A stretch of DNA of 52,750 nucleotides from NCBI RefSeq assembly GCF_024448695.1, contig NZ_JAMOHY010000022.1:1-52750 (forward strand), written 5' to 3'. Each line of letters opens with the position of its first letter. The stretch's first letter is position 1. Source of the DNA: Stutzerimonas stutzeri. GTDB lineage: Bacteria > Pseudomonadota > Gammaproteobacteria > Pseudomonadales > Pseudomonadaceae. Positions 26,072 through 34,892 of this stretch are shown here, one piece after another. Position numbers and translations under genes: made by a program. The notes below the pieces were generated by a model, which saw nothing but the letters and a program-made list of their open reading frames with translations, was not told the DNA's origin and did no database searches.

Positions 26072-27052
26072 TCAGGTTTCGTCGCGATCCCCAGCCAACC
26101 GTGTTCCGGAGCGCTCGAACACCAGCGCTTTCAGCCCGCTGTCAGGACTGATATCGGGAAATTCCGGCGGATTTTCCAGGCGCTGCACGAACACCAGTTC
26201 AGGCGCTTCGGCGGCGATACCCTGGATCAGGAAATCAGGCCCAGTATCCGGATCGTTGATACAGGCCAGCACCCTCCCGTTTGCCGTCAGCAACTCGGGC
26301 AGGCGGCGCAGAATCTTCTGGTAATCGCGGTCCAGCGCGAAACTGCCCTTCTGGAACGACGGTGGATCGACAATCACCAGATCATAGGGGCCGCTCTTGC
26401 GGATCTTGCCCCAGGACTTGAACAGCTCATGCCCGAGGAAGCTGACCCTGCTCAGGTCATGCTCATTGAGCCGATGATTGTCCCGTCCACGGCTTAGTGC
26501 CGCGCGGGCCATGTCGAGATTGACCACATGCTCGGCGCCACCGGCAAGCGCCGCCACGGAGAAACCGCAGGTATAGGCAAACAGGTTAAGCACGCGCAAA
26601 CCCCGAGCCTGCTCCTGTACCCAGCGCCGGCCATAACGCATATCGAGAAACAGGCCATTGTTCTGCTTGATGCCCAGATCGAGCTTGTAACGCAGTCCAT
26701 TCTCGCTGATGACCCATTCTTCGACTGGCTCGCCCAACAGTTGCTCCATGCGGCTGTCCGGCAGATAGCGATGCTGCAGCAACAGGCTGTGCGCCCCACT
26801 TGCCTGCCACCCGGCACCCTGGGTGAGCGACGACAGAAGCATTCTCAGCGCATCCAGTTCAGCAGTCGGTGGCTCGCGAAACAGCGACACCAGCACCACA
26901 CCCTGCAACCAGTCCACGGTTACATGTTCAAGCCCCTCCCAGCAGCGGCCTCGGCCATGAAAAAGCCGTCGGGCCTCGGCAGGTGGCGACGCAAGGGCAG
27001 TGGTCAGGTGTTGCTGCAGCGTAGCGAGAGCATCGGGGTGCATGAACATCAT
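26072..27052 (-). CDS. Class I SAM-dependent methyltransferase (RlmI/RlmK-like)
   Basis: 326 residues from the ATG cluster at 27041-27052. The frame stays open far upstream but there it only mirrors the KaiC-like gene. Domain order is an N-terminal part, then KQNNGLFLDMRYGRRWV, the SAM motif VLNLFAYTCGFS near 180-191, an acidic loop with VVNLDMA, and the motif IV IVDPPSFQKGSF near 250-260. This matches rRNA cytosine/guanine methyltransferases of the RlmI/RlmK group without their PUA domain. An RNA target is likely but not proven. Confidence 0.85.
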   Translation of the reverse strand: MMFMHPDALATLQQHLTTALASPPAEARRLFHGRGRCWEGLEHVTVDWLQGVVLVSLFREPPTAELDALRMLLSSLTQGAGWQASGAHSLLLQHRYLPDSRMEQLLGEPVEEWVISENGLRYKLDLGIKQNNGLFLDMRYGRRWVQEQARGLRVLNLFAYTCGFSVAALAGGAEHVVNLDMARAALSRGRDNHRLNEHDLSRVSFLGHELFKSWGKIRKSGPYDLVIVDPPSFQKGSFALDRDYQKILRRLPELLTANGRVLACINDPDTGPDFLIQGIAAEAPELVFVQRLENPPEFPDISPDSGLKALVFERSGTRLAGDRDET

Positions 27053-27365
27053 CACAGGTCGGAAAGGTCGTGATTTTAAACGCGATTCAGGGCGGGTTGC
27101 GCATCCATCGCGCAGGGGAGTGCAAACGGCGGATGACGCGTTGCGGCTGCCACCCATGCTGAACGGCACAATGAAAAACGAGTCGGATTGACTGACACCC
27201 CTTTCGATCACTCGCTGTTCAAAACACCCGCAGCGTCCATCGAGAGGCTTGCGGCCCATGGCAGTTCCGCGCTTCATCTGGCAATCCGCCATCGCAATAA
27301 ATGGGTCGAAACAACAGACGCAGCAAACTCGGCATCTGCGTGCAGAGCCAAGTAAGGAGTAAGGC
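27053..27365. promoter_or_regulatory. Divergent promoter region before the KaiC-like gene
   Basis: 313 bp between divergent genes. TTGACT near 27187 could be a -35 box. I cannot place a convincing -10. I see no RNA gene or repeat here. Confidence 0.35.
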
Positions 27366-28895
27366 ATGATGGAATCCCCAGAGTCTCCCCTCGACCATGA
27401 CGAAATCCCGCGTATTTCAACGGGCAGCGAAGGTCTGGATGACATTCTTGGCGGGGGCCTGGACCCCAACCGGATGTATCTGTACGAGGGCAGCCCCGGC
27501 TCCGGCAAGACCACCCTTGCCCTGCAGTTTCTGCTCGAAGGCATACGCCAGGGCGAGCGGGTGCTGTATGTGACACTTTCAGAAACTTTGCAGGAACTGA
27601 AGCTCGTCGCCAAACGGCATGGCTGGACGCTCGACGGGATCGATGTACTCGAACTGGTGACGCCCGAAACCAGCCTCGACCCTGCGCTCGAACTGACCGT
27701 GCTGCACCCCGCCGAAATGGAATTGAGCGAGACCACCCAGCAGGTCTTCGATCATGTCAGGCAGACCAACCCGAGCCGGGTCATATTCGACAGCCTCTCG
27801 GAGATGCGCCTGCTGGCGCAAAGCCCGTTGCGCTATCGACGGCAGGTGCTGGCGCTCAAGCATTTCTTCACGACCCGGCAGTGCACGGTCATTTTGATCG
27901 ACGACCAGACCTCGGAAGCCGGTGACCTGCAGCTGCACTCGCTTTCGCATGGTGTCGTCATGCTCGAACAGCTGGCCATCAACTACGGCGCAGAGCGACG
28001 GCGACTACGGGTCATCAAGATGCGCGGTATCAAGTTCCGCGGCGGCTACCACGACTTCAGTATCCGCAAAGGTGGACTGGCCATTTACCCTCGGCTTATC
28101 GCCGCCGAGCACCACACGCCCTTCATGGGCGATCTGGTTTCCAGCGGTAATCACGAGCTGGATAGAATGCTCGGCGGAGGGCTGGAACGCGGCACCAATG
28201 CACTGCTGATCGGTGCAGCCGGCGTCGGCAAGTCCTCATTGGCGCTGGGTTACGCCGTAGCGGCATGCCAACGCGGCGAGCAGGTGGCTTTCTTCGTCTT
28301 CGACGAGGGGATCGGCACCCTGCTTGCCCGTGGTCGTGCGCTGGGTTTTGATATCGAGCCCTGGATTCAAAAGGGGCTGCTGCACCTGCAACAGGTCGAT
28401 CCTGCCGAGCTTTCGCCTGGCGAATTCACCGCCGCCGTACGCCATAGCGTAGAGGAGCAAGGCGCACGGATAATCCTGCTGGATAGCCTCAACGGTTACC
28501 TGAACGCGATGCCGGACGGCCAATTTCTGATCCTGCAGATGCACGAACTACTCAGCTATCTGGGTCAGCAAGGGGTGATGAGCATGATGGTTCTGGCCCA
28601 GCACGGCCTGGTCGGACCGATGGAGACGCCTGTAGACATCAGCTACCTGAGTGATACGGTGATCATGCTGCGCTATTTCGAGCATGCCGGCATGGTTCGC
28701 CGCGCGCTGTCGGTAGTCAAGAAACGCAGCGGACGCCACGAAAACACTATTCGTGAATTCCGTCTTGGCGCCTCGGGCATCAAGGTCGGCGAGCCTCTTT
28801 CAGCGTTCAACGGCATCTTTTCGGGCACGCCGGAATACACCGGTGATGCGACTTTTCTCATGGCAGACGAGCATGACGACACCCAGGCGAGATAG
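27366..28895 (+). CDS. KaiC-like double-domain ATPase
   Basis: 509 residues with two RecA-type KaiC domains. Domain 1 has ISTGSEGLDDILGGGL near 17-32, Walker A GSPGSGKTT 42-50, and catalytic-type Glu73 in TLSETLQE. Domain 2 has SGNHELDRMLGGGLERG near 260-276, Walker A GAAGVGKSS 283-291, and a Walker B LLDSLNGY. In cyanobacteria KaiC keeps time with KaiA and KaiB. Here there is no kaiA or kaiB. Non-cyanobacterial KaiC proteins are usually paired with signalling kinases, and here the downstream hybrid kinase overlaps it by 23 bp. A role as an ATP-driven switch for that kinase is an inference. GGAG precedes the ATG. Confidence 0.92.
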   Translation: MMESPESPLDHDEIPRISTGSEGLDDILGGGLDPNRMYLYEGSPGSGKTTLALQFLLEGIRQGERVLYVTLSETLQELKLVAKRHGWTLDGIDVLELVTPETSLDPALELTVLHPAEMELSETTQQVFDHVRQTNPSRVIFDSLSEMRLLAQSPLRYRRQVLALKHFFTTRQCTVILIDDQTSEAGDLQLHSLSHGVVMLEQLAINYGAERRRLRVIKMRGIKFRGGYHDFSIRKGGLAIYPRLIAAEHHTPFMGDLVSSGNHELDRMLGGGLERGTNALLIGAAGVGKSSLALGYAVAACQRGEQVAFFVFDEGIGTLLARGRALGFDIEPWIQKGLLHLQQVDPAELSPGEFTAAVRHSVEEQGARIILLDSLNGYLNAMPDGQFLILQMHELLSYLGQQGVMSMMVLAQHGLVGPMETPVDISYLSDTVIMLRYFEHAGMVRRALSVVKKRSGRHENTIREFRLGASGIKVGEPLSAFNGIFSGTPEYTGDATFLMADEHDDTQAR

Positions 28896-30573
28896 CCCGA
28901 TAGTAGCCGTCTATGCCCCCGTCGGCAGGGACGGTCCCGCATCGGCCGACCTGCTGCGCCGCAGCGGCATGAACACCGTGGTTTGTCACAGTGTCGACGA
29001 AGTACTGGAACGAGCCGAGCGGGACGCTGGCGCCGTATTCATTGCCGAAGAAGGCCTCTTCACACAGGACTTGGAGAAACTGCGCGCCTGGGTGGACAGG
29101 CAACCGACCTGGTCCGATTTTCCTTTCGTGGTGCTGACCAGTAAACACCAGCAACCGGCAGTTACCGCCTGGCGTCAGCGCATGGTTGCTGCGTTGTGCA
29201 ACGTCTCGCTGCTCGAACGCCCGGTCCAGGCCATTACCCTTACCAGCGCTCTTCAGGCAGCGCTGCGCGGGCGTCTGCGTCAGTACGAAGTGCGCGCGCT
29301 GATCGAGGCGCGCGAGCAGGCCTCCCAAGAACTGGAAGCTTTGGTGGTTGAGCGCACCAGCGAACTGGAAAAGGCCAATCTCGAACTGCGCACACAGATG
29401 AATGAGCGCGCCCATATAGAAGAAACCCTGCGCCAGACACAGAAGATCGAGGCCATCGGCCAACTGACGGGCGGTATCGCCCATGACTTCAACAACCTGC
29501 TGATGGTCATCTCTGGTGGTCTCGACATGCTTGATCGGCGTGCGGACCCGGAACGCCGTCAACGACTGATGAACGGCATGCGTCAGGCCGCCCAGCGCGG
29601 AGCCGCTCTGACGCGCCAGCTGCTGGCATTTTCCCGGCGTCAGTCACTGGCGCCCGAGCCGGTGGACCTGGCCCTGCGCATCAGCCAGATGCGCGAACTA
29701 CTCGACCGCAGCCTTCGCGGCGATATTCATGTTCAGGTGCAGTTTGCCCCGGACCTGTGGCCGATCGAGGTCGATCCAGGTGAGTTGGAACTGGTGATCC
29801 TCAACCTGGCGGTGAATGCCCGCGATGCCATGCCCGAGGGCGGCTCGATTCTGCTGCAGGCAACCAATGCGCCGAACGAGCAGGTGCTGGGCAGTCGGGG
29901 TGACTTCGTCAAGCTCGCGGTAATCGACTCAGGCATGGGCATCCCGGATGACCTGCGCGAGCGGGTCTTCGATCCGTTCTTCACGACCAAGGAAATCGGC
30001 AAGGGCTCAGGCCTGGGACTGGCCCAGGTCTATGGCTTCGCCCGGCAGTCCGGCGGGACCGTGTGGGTCGATTCGCAATGCGGGCGAGGCACCAGCGTGG
30101 TCATGATGCTGCCTCGTTCGGCGCGCCTGCCAGGTGAGCTGCCAACCGACGATATTCACGCCAGCGAGGCGTCACCCGAAGCCTCTGCCGGCCGCGTCCT
30201 GCTGGTCGACGATGACGAAGAAGTCGCCGCAACGGTTGCCGAAATGCTCCAGCACCTCGGTTATCAGGTAACCCATTGCGCCAGCGCTGCCGCTGCACTC
30301 AAGACGCTGACAAAAGGATGCCGGGTGGACATCGTCTTCTCCGACGTGATGATGCCTGGCGGTATGAACGGCGTGGAGCTGGCAAGGGAAATTCGGACAC
30401 GACAATTCGGCGTTCCTGTCCTGCTCACCAGCGGCTATGCCGAGGCAGCGAGAAAGACTGCACAGGCCGAAGCCGTGCATGTGCTGGCAAAGCCCTACCG
30501 TCTCGAAGAACTGGCCGATGCATTGCAGAGTGCCATGGAAAGCGCCGAACTGAGCACCCTGCCCGCACTCTGA
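28873..30573 (+). CDS. Hybrid sensor histidine kinase/response regulator
   Basis: 566 residues. Starting at the ATG 28873, the order is: a degenerate receiver-like domain (about 8-140), a coiled coil (about 145-200), HisKA with His204 in [11 protein letters not shown], HATPase_c ([32 protein letters not shown]), and a C-terminal receiver with phospho-acceptor Asp491 in FSDVMMPGG and a conserved Lys near 540 in LAKPYR. There are no membrane segments, so it is cytosolic and probably senses its input through the KaiC-like partner. The output partner is unknown. Confidence 0.93.
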   Translation: MTTPRRDSPIVAVYAPVGRDGPASADLLRRSGMNTVVCHSVDEVLERAERDAGAVFIAEEGLFTQDLEKLRAWVDRQPTWSDFPFVVLTSKHQQPAVTAWRQRMVAALCNVSLLERPVQAITLTSALQAALRGRLRQYEVRALIEAREQASQELEALVVERTSELEKANLELRTQMNERAHIEETLRQTQKIEAIGQLTGGIAHDFNNLLMVISGGLDMLDRRADPERRQRLMNGMRQAAQRGAALTRQLLAFSRRQSLAPEPVDLALRISQMRELLDRSLRGDIHVQVQFAPDLWPIEVDPGELELVILNLAVNARDAMPEGGSILLQATNAPNEQVLGSRGDFVKLAVIDSGMGIPDDLRERVFDPFFTTKEIGKGSGLGLAQVYGFARQSGGTVWVDSQCGRGTSVVMMLPRSARLPGELPTDDIHASEASPEASAGRVLLVDDDEEVAATVAEMLQHLGYQVTHCASAAAALKTLTKGCRVDIVFSDVMMPGGMNGVELAREIRTRQFGVPVLLTSGYAEAARKTAQAEAVHVLAKPYRLEELADALQSAMESAELSTLPAL

Positions 30574-30770
30574 GCCGGCGCTGATCGAAGCAGCGCGACT
30601 CAGCCAGGATCACCGCCAACACGGATTGGATACAATCTGTAGATACAAACACAAATCATGTATACAATATGCAGGCAGCTCCTCTACCAGCCGCTCGCAG
30701 CCCGCCACTCAGCCGTCATGGCACACCGGCGCACTGCCGATCGGCAACAACAACCGATGACGGGAGTTAT
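30574..30770 (+). promoter_or_regulatory. Leader with GntR-type operators upstream of ureidoglycine aminohydrolase gene
   Basis: Two close matches to the TTGTnnACAA operator: TTGGATACAA at 30626-30635 and ATGTATACAA at 30658-30667. A further TGTAGATACA palindrome lies between them (30638-30647). The last site ends about 100 bp before the ATG at 30771. These fit control by the GntR/FCD regulator encoded at 39820-40587. Confidence 0.55.
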
Positions 30771-31610
30771 ATGGCAAACACCAAGTACTATGCCCCCACC
30801 GGCGGGCATCCGGCGCAGACCGAACTGCTGACCGACCGCGCAATGTTCACCGAGGCCTATGCCGTCATTCCCAAGGGCGTGATGCGTGACATCGTCACCA
30901 GCCACCTGCCCTTCTGGGACAACATGCGCATGTGGGTTCTCTCCCGCCCGCTGTCCGGCTTCTCCGAGACCTTTTCGCAGTACATCGTGGAACTGGCCGA
31001 CGGCGGCGGCAGCGACAAGCCCGAGCTGGACAAGAATGCCGAGGCCGTCCTTTTCGTCGTCGATGGCGAATTCACTTTGACGCTCGATGGCAGCACCCAC
31101 GAACTGCGTCCCGGCAGCTATGCGTTCATCCCGCCTGCCTCGGAATGGAAGGTGCGCAACAACAGCGGTCAGGTCGCCCGCTTCCACTGGATCCGCAAGT
31201 ATTATCAGGCCGTTGAAGGACTGGCGCAGCCGCAGGCCTTCGTCACCAACGAGCAGGACATCGAGCCGATTCCGATGCCAGGCACCAATGGCGCCTGGGT
31301 CACCACCCGCTTTGTCGACATGAGCGACATGCGCCATGACATGCATGTGAACATCGTGACCTTCGAGCCGGGCGGCGTCATTCCCTTCGCCGAAACCCAT
31401 GTGATGGAACACGGTCTGTACGTGCTGGAAGGCAAGGCGGTGTATCGCCTGAACCAGGATTGGGTCGAAGTGGAAGCCGGTGACTACATGTGGCTGCGCG
31501 CCTTCTGCCCGCAAGCCTGCTATTCCGGCGGCCCCGGCAAGTTCCGCTACTTGCTGTACAAGGATGTGAATCGTCATATGGACCTTGGCAAATATAATCA
31601 CCGGTCCTGA
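30771..31610 (+). CDS. (S)-ureidoglycine aminohydrolase (bicupin)
   Basis: 279 residues. Two cupin halves are visible: EAVLFVVDGEFTLTLDG then RPGSYAFIPP, and later NIVTFEPGGVIPFAETHVMEHGLYVLEGKAVY then VEAGDYMWLRAFCPQAC. It follows the UGHY/AllE family, also labelled allantoicase-like in databases. The known reaction is removal of ammonia from ureidoglycine to give ureidoglycolate. The ATG has GGGAG 6 nt upstream. It is alone before a structured gap, and it is the first purine-degradation gene of the island. Confidence 0.9.
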   Translation: MANTKYYAPTGGHPAQTELLTDRAMFTEAYAVIPKGVMRDIVTSHLPFWDNMRMWVLSRPLSGFSETFSQYIVELADGGGSDKPELDKNAEAVLFVVDGEFTLTLDGSTHELRPGSYAFIPPASEWKVRNNSGQVARFHWIRKYYQAVEGLAQPQAFVTNEQDIEPIPMPGTNGAWVTTRFVDMSDMRHDMHVNIVTFEPGGVIPFAETHVMEHGLYVLEGKAVYRLNQDWVEVEAGDYMWLRAFCPQACYSGGPGKFRYLLYKDVNRHMDLGKYNHRS

Positions 31611-31617
31611 GCAAACC

Positions 31618-31640
31618 AGTCGCCCCATTGCGGGGCGACT
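31618..31640. other. GC-rich hairpin after the ureidoglycine aminohydrolase gene
   Basis: AGTCGCCCC (31618-31626) pairs perfectly with GGGGCGACT (31632-31640) around a 5-base loop. C-rich sequence follows instead of a T-run, so it may end or protect the transcript in a factor-dependent way. Confidence 0.5.
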
Positions 31641-31727
31641 CCCCCTGCGCTTGGCGCCCCTGGATCAGCAGACAGGGCATAACTGAGCTGGCTTTTCTGA
31701 ACCCCACATTTCAGGACACTTCTGAAA

Positions 31728-31855
31728 ACGTAGGCGAGGCAGCCAGCGCAAGACGAAATCAGGCGAAAAAGCGCAGTTTACAAGTCGTAAATGAGCATTT
31801 TGAGCCTGATTTCAACGCAGCGAAGGCAACGCAGCCAGTTTTCAAAGGGTCCTTC
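31728..31855. repeat. Nested inverted-repeat element in intergenic region
   Basis: GAAATCAGGC (31755-31764) pairs with GCCTGATTTC (31804-31813). Inside it TTTAC (31777-31781) pairs with GTAAA (31787-31791). Both stems are perfect. The outer bases carry related GCAGCCAG words. The element resembles dispersed intergenic repeats I associate with some Pseudomonas genomes, a recollection that needs checking. It lies just before the 8-oxoguanine deaminase gene. Confidence 0.5.
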
Positions 31856-31869
31856 AGGAGGAGCCGGCA

Positions 31870-33225
31870 ATGGCTGCCAATCGTCTCTGGATCAAGAACC
31901 CCCTCGCCATCTTCACCGCCAATGATCAGGACGCTTCCGGCGGGCTGGTCATCGAAAACGGCGTGATTATCGAACTGCTGGCCGCCGGCCAAGTGCCAGC
32001 CGCACCCGTCGACAGCACCTTCGACGCCCGCGAACACGTCGTGCTGCCGGGGCTGATCAACACCCATCACCACTTCTACCAGACGCTCACCCGCGCCTGG
32101 GGTCCGGTGGTCAACCAGCCGCTGTTTCCCTGGCTGAAAACGCTCTATCCGGTCTGGGCACGGCTGACGCCGGAAAAGCTCGAACTGGCGAGCAAGGTCG
32201 CGCTGGCCGAACTGCTGCTGTCCGGCTGCACCACCGCAGCGGATCACCATTACCTGTTCCCCGAAGGGCTGGAAGAAGCCATCGACGTCCAGGTCCAGGC
32301 CGTGCGCCAGCTGGGCATGCGCGCCATGCTCACCCGCGGCTCGATGAGCCTCGGCGAAGCCGATGGCGGCCTGCCACCGCAACAGACGGTACAGGAAGCC
32401 GAAGTGATCCTGGCAGACAGCGAGCGCCTGATCGGGCGCTACCATGAGCGCGGCGCCGGCGCGCAGATCCAGATCGCCCTGGCACCCTGCTCGCCCTTCT
32501 CGGTGACGCCGGACATCATGCGCGCCAGCGCCGCCATGGCCGAACGCCTGGACGTGCGCCTGCACACCCATCTGGCAGAAACCCTGGACGAGGAAGACTT
32601 CTGCCTGGAACGCTTCGGCCTGCGCACCGTGGATTATCTCGACAGCGTCGGCTGGCTATCGGACCGCACCTGGCTGGCCCACGGCATCCACTTCAACGCC
32701 GATGAGATCACCCGCCTCGGCCAGGCTGGTACCGGCATCTGCCATTGCCCAAGCTCCAACATGCGCCTGGCGTCCGGTATCTGCCCGACGCTGGAGCTGG
32801 AAGCGGCTGGCGCCCCCATCGGCCTGGGCGTAGACGGCTCGGCCTCCAACGACGCATCCAACATGATTCTCGAAGCGCGCCAGGCACTGTATCTGCAGCG
32901 ATTGCGCTACGGCGCCGAAAAGATCACCCCGGAACGGGTGCTGGGCTGGGCCACTCGCGGATCGGCGCGCCTGCTGGGCCGCGATGACCTGGGGCAACTG
33001 GCCGTCGGCATGCAGGCTGATCTGGCGTTGTTCAGACTGGACGAACTGCGCTTCTCCGGTAGCCATGACCCGCTTTCGGCGCTGCTGCTCTGCGGTGCGG
33101 ATCGTGCCGACCGGGTGATGGTCGGCGGTCGCTGGCAGGTGATCGACGGACAGATCGAGGGGCTGGATATCGCCGGCCTGATCGCCGACCACCGCCAGGC
33201 CGCCGCTCAGCTGATCGCAGGCTGA
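31870..33225 (+). CDS. 8-oxoguanine deaminase (amidohydrolase family)
   Basis: 451 residues of the TRZ/ATZ amidohydrolase group. Metal-binding NTHHHF near 65-70, then HTHLAE near 235-240, AHGIHF near 273-278 and GVDGSASNDASN near 317-328 mark the active site. Members close to this hydrolyse 8-oxoguanine to urate and ammonia, and related ones act on triazine compounds. The purine-island context makes the 8-oxoguanine role most likely. AGGAGG lies 9 nt before the ATG. A 209-bp gap separates it from xdhA. Confidence 0.85.
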   Translation: MAANRLWIKNPLAIFTANDQDASGGLVIENGVIIELLAAGQVPAAPVDSTFDAREHVVLPGLINTHHHFYQTLTRAWGPVVNQPLFPWLKTLYPVWARLTPEKLELASKVALAELLLSGCTTAADHHYLFPEGLEEAIDVQVQAVRQLGMRAMLTRGSMSLGEADGGLPPQQTVQEAEVILADSERLIGRYHERGAGAQIQIALAPCSPFSVTPDIMRASAAMAERLDVRLHTHLAETLDEEDFCLERFGLRTVDYLDSVGWLSDRTWLAHGIHFNADEITRLGQAGTGICHCPSSNMRLASGICPTLELEAAGAPIGLGVDGSASNDASNMILEARQALYLQRLRYGAEKITPERVLGWATRGSARLLGRDDLGQLAVGMQADLALFRLDELRFSGSHDPLSALLLCGADRADRVMVGGRWQVIDGQIEGLDIAGLIADHRQAAAQLIAG

Positions 33226-33319
33226 TTACCTCTCCGCTTCACCAATGCAGCGGCGCCAGCAGGTTCTTCGTCGTACAGAACTCGCTGACGCCGCGCTATC
33301 TACCACACTCTTTAATAAG

Positions 33320-33383
33320 CTTTTAGGTGCGTCCCATCGACGCATTGACTTTCCAGTCAGCTATTTCTTGACCTAAAAGTCAG
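33320..33383 (+). promoter_or_regulatory. xdhA control region with TGAC motif pair and long inverted repeat
   Basis: TGACTTTCCAGTCA at 33346-33359 and TGACCTAAAAGTCA at 33369-33382 are two copies of a TGACYTNNMAGTCA palindrome, 23 bp apart. TTGACC at 33368-33373 could be a -35 box with TAGCTT at 33391-33396 as a weak -10 (17-bp spacer), so the second copy would overlap the -35. CTTTTAGGT (33320-33328) is a perfect inverted repeat of ACCTAAAAG (33371-33379). A third copy of the TGAC motif lies before the guanine/hypoxanthine permease gene. Confidence 0.55.
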
Positions 33384-33434
33384 ATACGGCTAGCTTCTAC
33401 CGCCAGAGCCCAGAACAAGAACCCAGGAGGCCCC

Positions 33435-34892
33435 GTGATCCAGTTCCTACTCAATCGAGAGCTGCTCAGCGAGCAGACTCTCGACCCCAACATCACGGTA
33501 CTGCAGTACCTGCGCGAGCACCGTGGCAAGACCGGCACCAAGGAAGGCTGCGCCTCCGGCGACTGCGGTGCCTGCACCGTGGTGGTGGGCGAGCTGGTTG
33601 ACGACAAGCTGCGCTATCGCACGCTCAACTCCTGCCTCACCTTCGTCTCCGCGTTGCATGGCAAGCAGCTGATCGCTGTCGAAGACCTCAAGAACCGCGA
33701 CCAGCTGCACAGCGTCCAGCAAGCGATGGTCGATTGCCATGGTTCGCAGTGCGGCTTCTGCACGCCCGGCTTCGTCATGAGCCTGTTCGCTCTGCAGAAG
33801 AATCGGGCCGCGTCAGGCGCAGTGCAAGAATACGACCCGGCCCAGACCCACGAAGCCCTTGCTGGCAATCTCTGCCGCTGTACCGGCTACCGCCCAATTC
33901 TCGAAGCCGCCGAGCAAGCCTGCGGCGCCCTGCACCCGGATCAGTTCGACGCGCGCGAAGCGGAAACCATCGCCCAGCTGAAAGCCATCGAGCCACGCGA
34001 AACCGCTGAGCTGAACAACGGCACCAAGCGCTGCCTGTCGCCGCTGACGGTGGCTGACCTGGCCGAGATCTACAGCGCCAACCCCGACGCCCGCCTGCTG
34101 GCCGGTGGCACTGACCTCGCGCTGGAAGTCACCCAGTTTCACCGAGAGCTGCCGGCGATGATCTACGTTGGCCATATCGCCGAGATGAAGAAGGTCGAAG
34201 TCACCAACAGCCATATCGAGATCGGCGCCGCCACCGCACTGACCGACTGCTATGAAGCGCTGGCCGCGGAATATCCCGATTTCGGCGAACTGCTGCACCG
34301 CTTCGCCTCGCTGCAGATCCGCAATCAGGGCACCCTGGGCGGCAACATCGGCAACGCCTCGCCCATCGGCGATTCGCCGCCACTGCTGATCGCCCTTGGC
34401 GCGCAGGTGGTGTTGCGCAAGGGCGAGCGCAGCCGCACCCTGCCGCTGCAGGACTACTTCATCGACTACAAGGTCACCGCCCGCGAGCAAGGCGAATTCA
34501 TCGAAAAGATCCTCGTTCCGCGTGCCCGGCCCGACCAGATATTCCGCGCCTACAAGGTGTCCAAACGGCTGGATGACGACATTTCAGCCGTATGCGCCGC
34601 CTTCGATTTGCGTGTCGCCAACGGTCAGATTACCGAGGCGCGCGTCGCCTTCGGCGGGATGGCGGCCATTCCGAAACGGGCGGCAGCCTGCGAGGCCGCG
34701 CTGGTCAGTGAGCCCTTCACCATTGAAACGGCTGAACGCGCCTGCGAGGCCCTGGCCAACGACTTCACACCGCTGAGCGACTTCCGCGCCAGCCGCGAAT
34801 ACCGCCTGCTGGTTGCACAGAACCTGCTGCGCAAGTGCTTCCTGGAGCAGCACGCGCCGACAACCGAAACGAGGGTGACTTCCTATGCATAA
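33435..34892 (+). CDS. xdhA: Xanthine dehydrogenase small subunit (FeS/FAD)
   Basis: 485 residues. The GTG start has CAGGAGG 5 nt upstream. The order is a plant-type 2Fe-2S domain (Cys39, Cys44, Cys47, Cys67), a helical 2Fe-2S domain (Cys106, Cys109, Cys147, Cys149), and a FAD domain with LLAGGTDLALE near 217 and LGGNIGNASPIGD near 310. A CO-dehydrogenase-type C-terminal domain follows. It passes electrons from the molybdenum subunit to NAD+. It overlaps xdhB by 8 bp, so the subunits are translationally linked. Confidence 0.96.
   Translation: MIQFLLNRELLSEQTLDPNITVLQYLREHRGKTGTKEGCASGDCGACTVVVGELVDDKLRYRTLNSCLTFVSALHGKQLIAVEDLKNRDQLHSVQQAMVDCHGSQCGFCTPGFVMSLFALQKNRAASGAVQEYDPAQTHEALAGNLCRCTGYRPILEAAEQACGALHPDQFDAREAETIAQLKAIEPRETAELNNGTKRCLSPLTVADLAEIYSANPDARLLAGGTDLALEVTQFHRELPAMIYVGHIAEMKKVEVTNSHIEIGAATALTDCYEALAAEYPDFGELLHRFASLQIRNQGTLGGNIGNASPIGDSPPLLIALGAQVVLRKGERSRTLPLQDYFIDYKVTAREQGEFIEKILVPRARPDQIFRAYKVSKRLDDDISAVCAAFDLRVANGQITEARVAFGGMAAIPKRAAACEAALVSEPFTIETAERACEALANDFTPLSDFRASREYRLLVAQNLLRKCFLEQHAPTTETRVTSYA

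Noticed and set aside
27053..27736. Upstream extension of the methyltransferase frame
   Set aside because: This part runs antisense into the KaiC-like gene and lacks any family similarity. The ATG cluster at 27041-27052 begins the family-like sequence.
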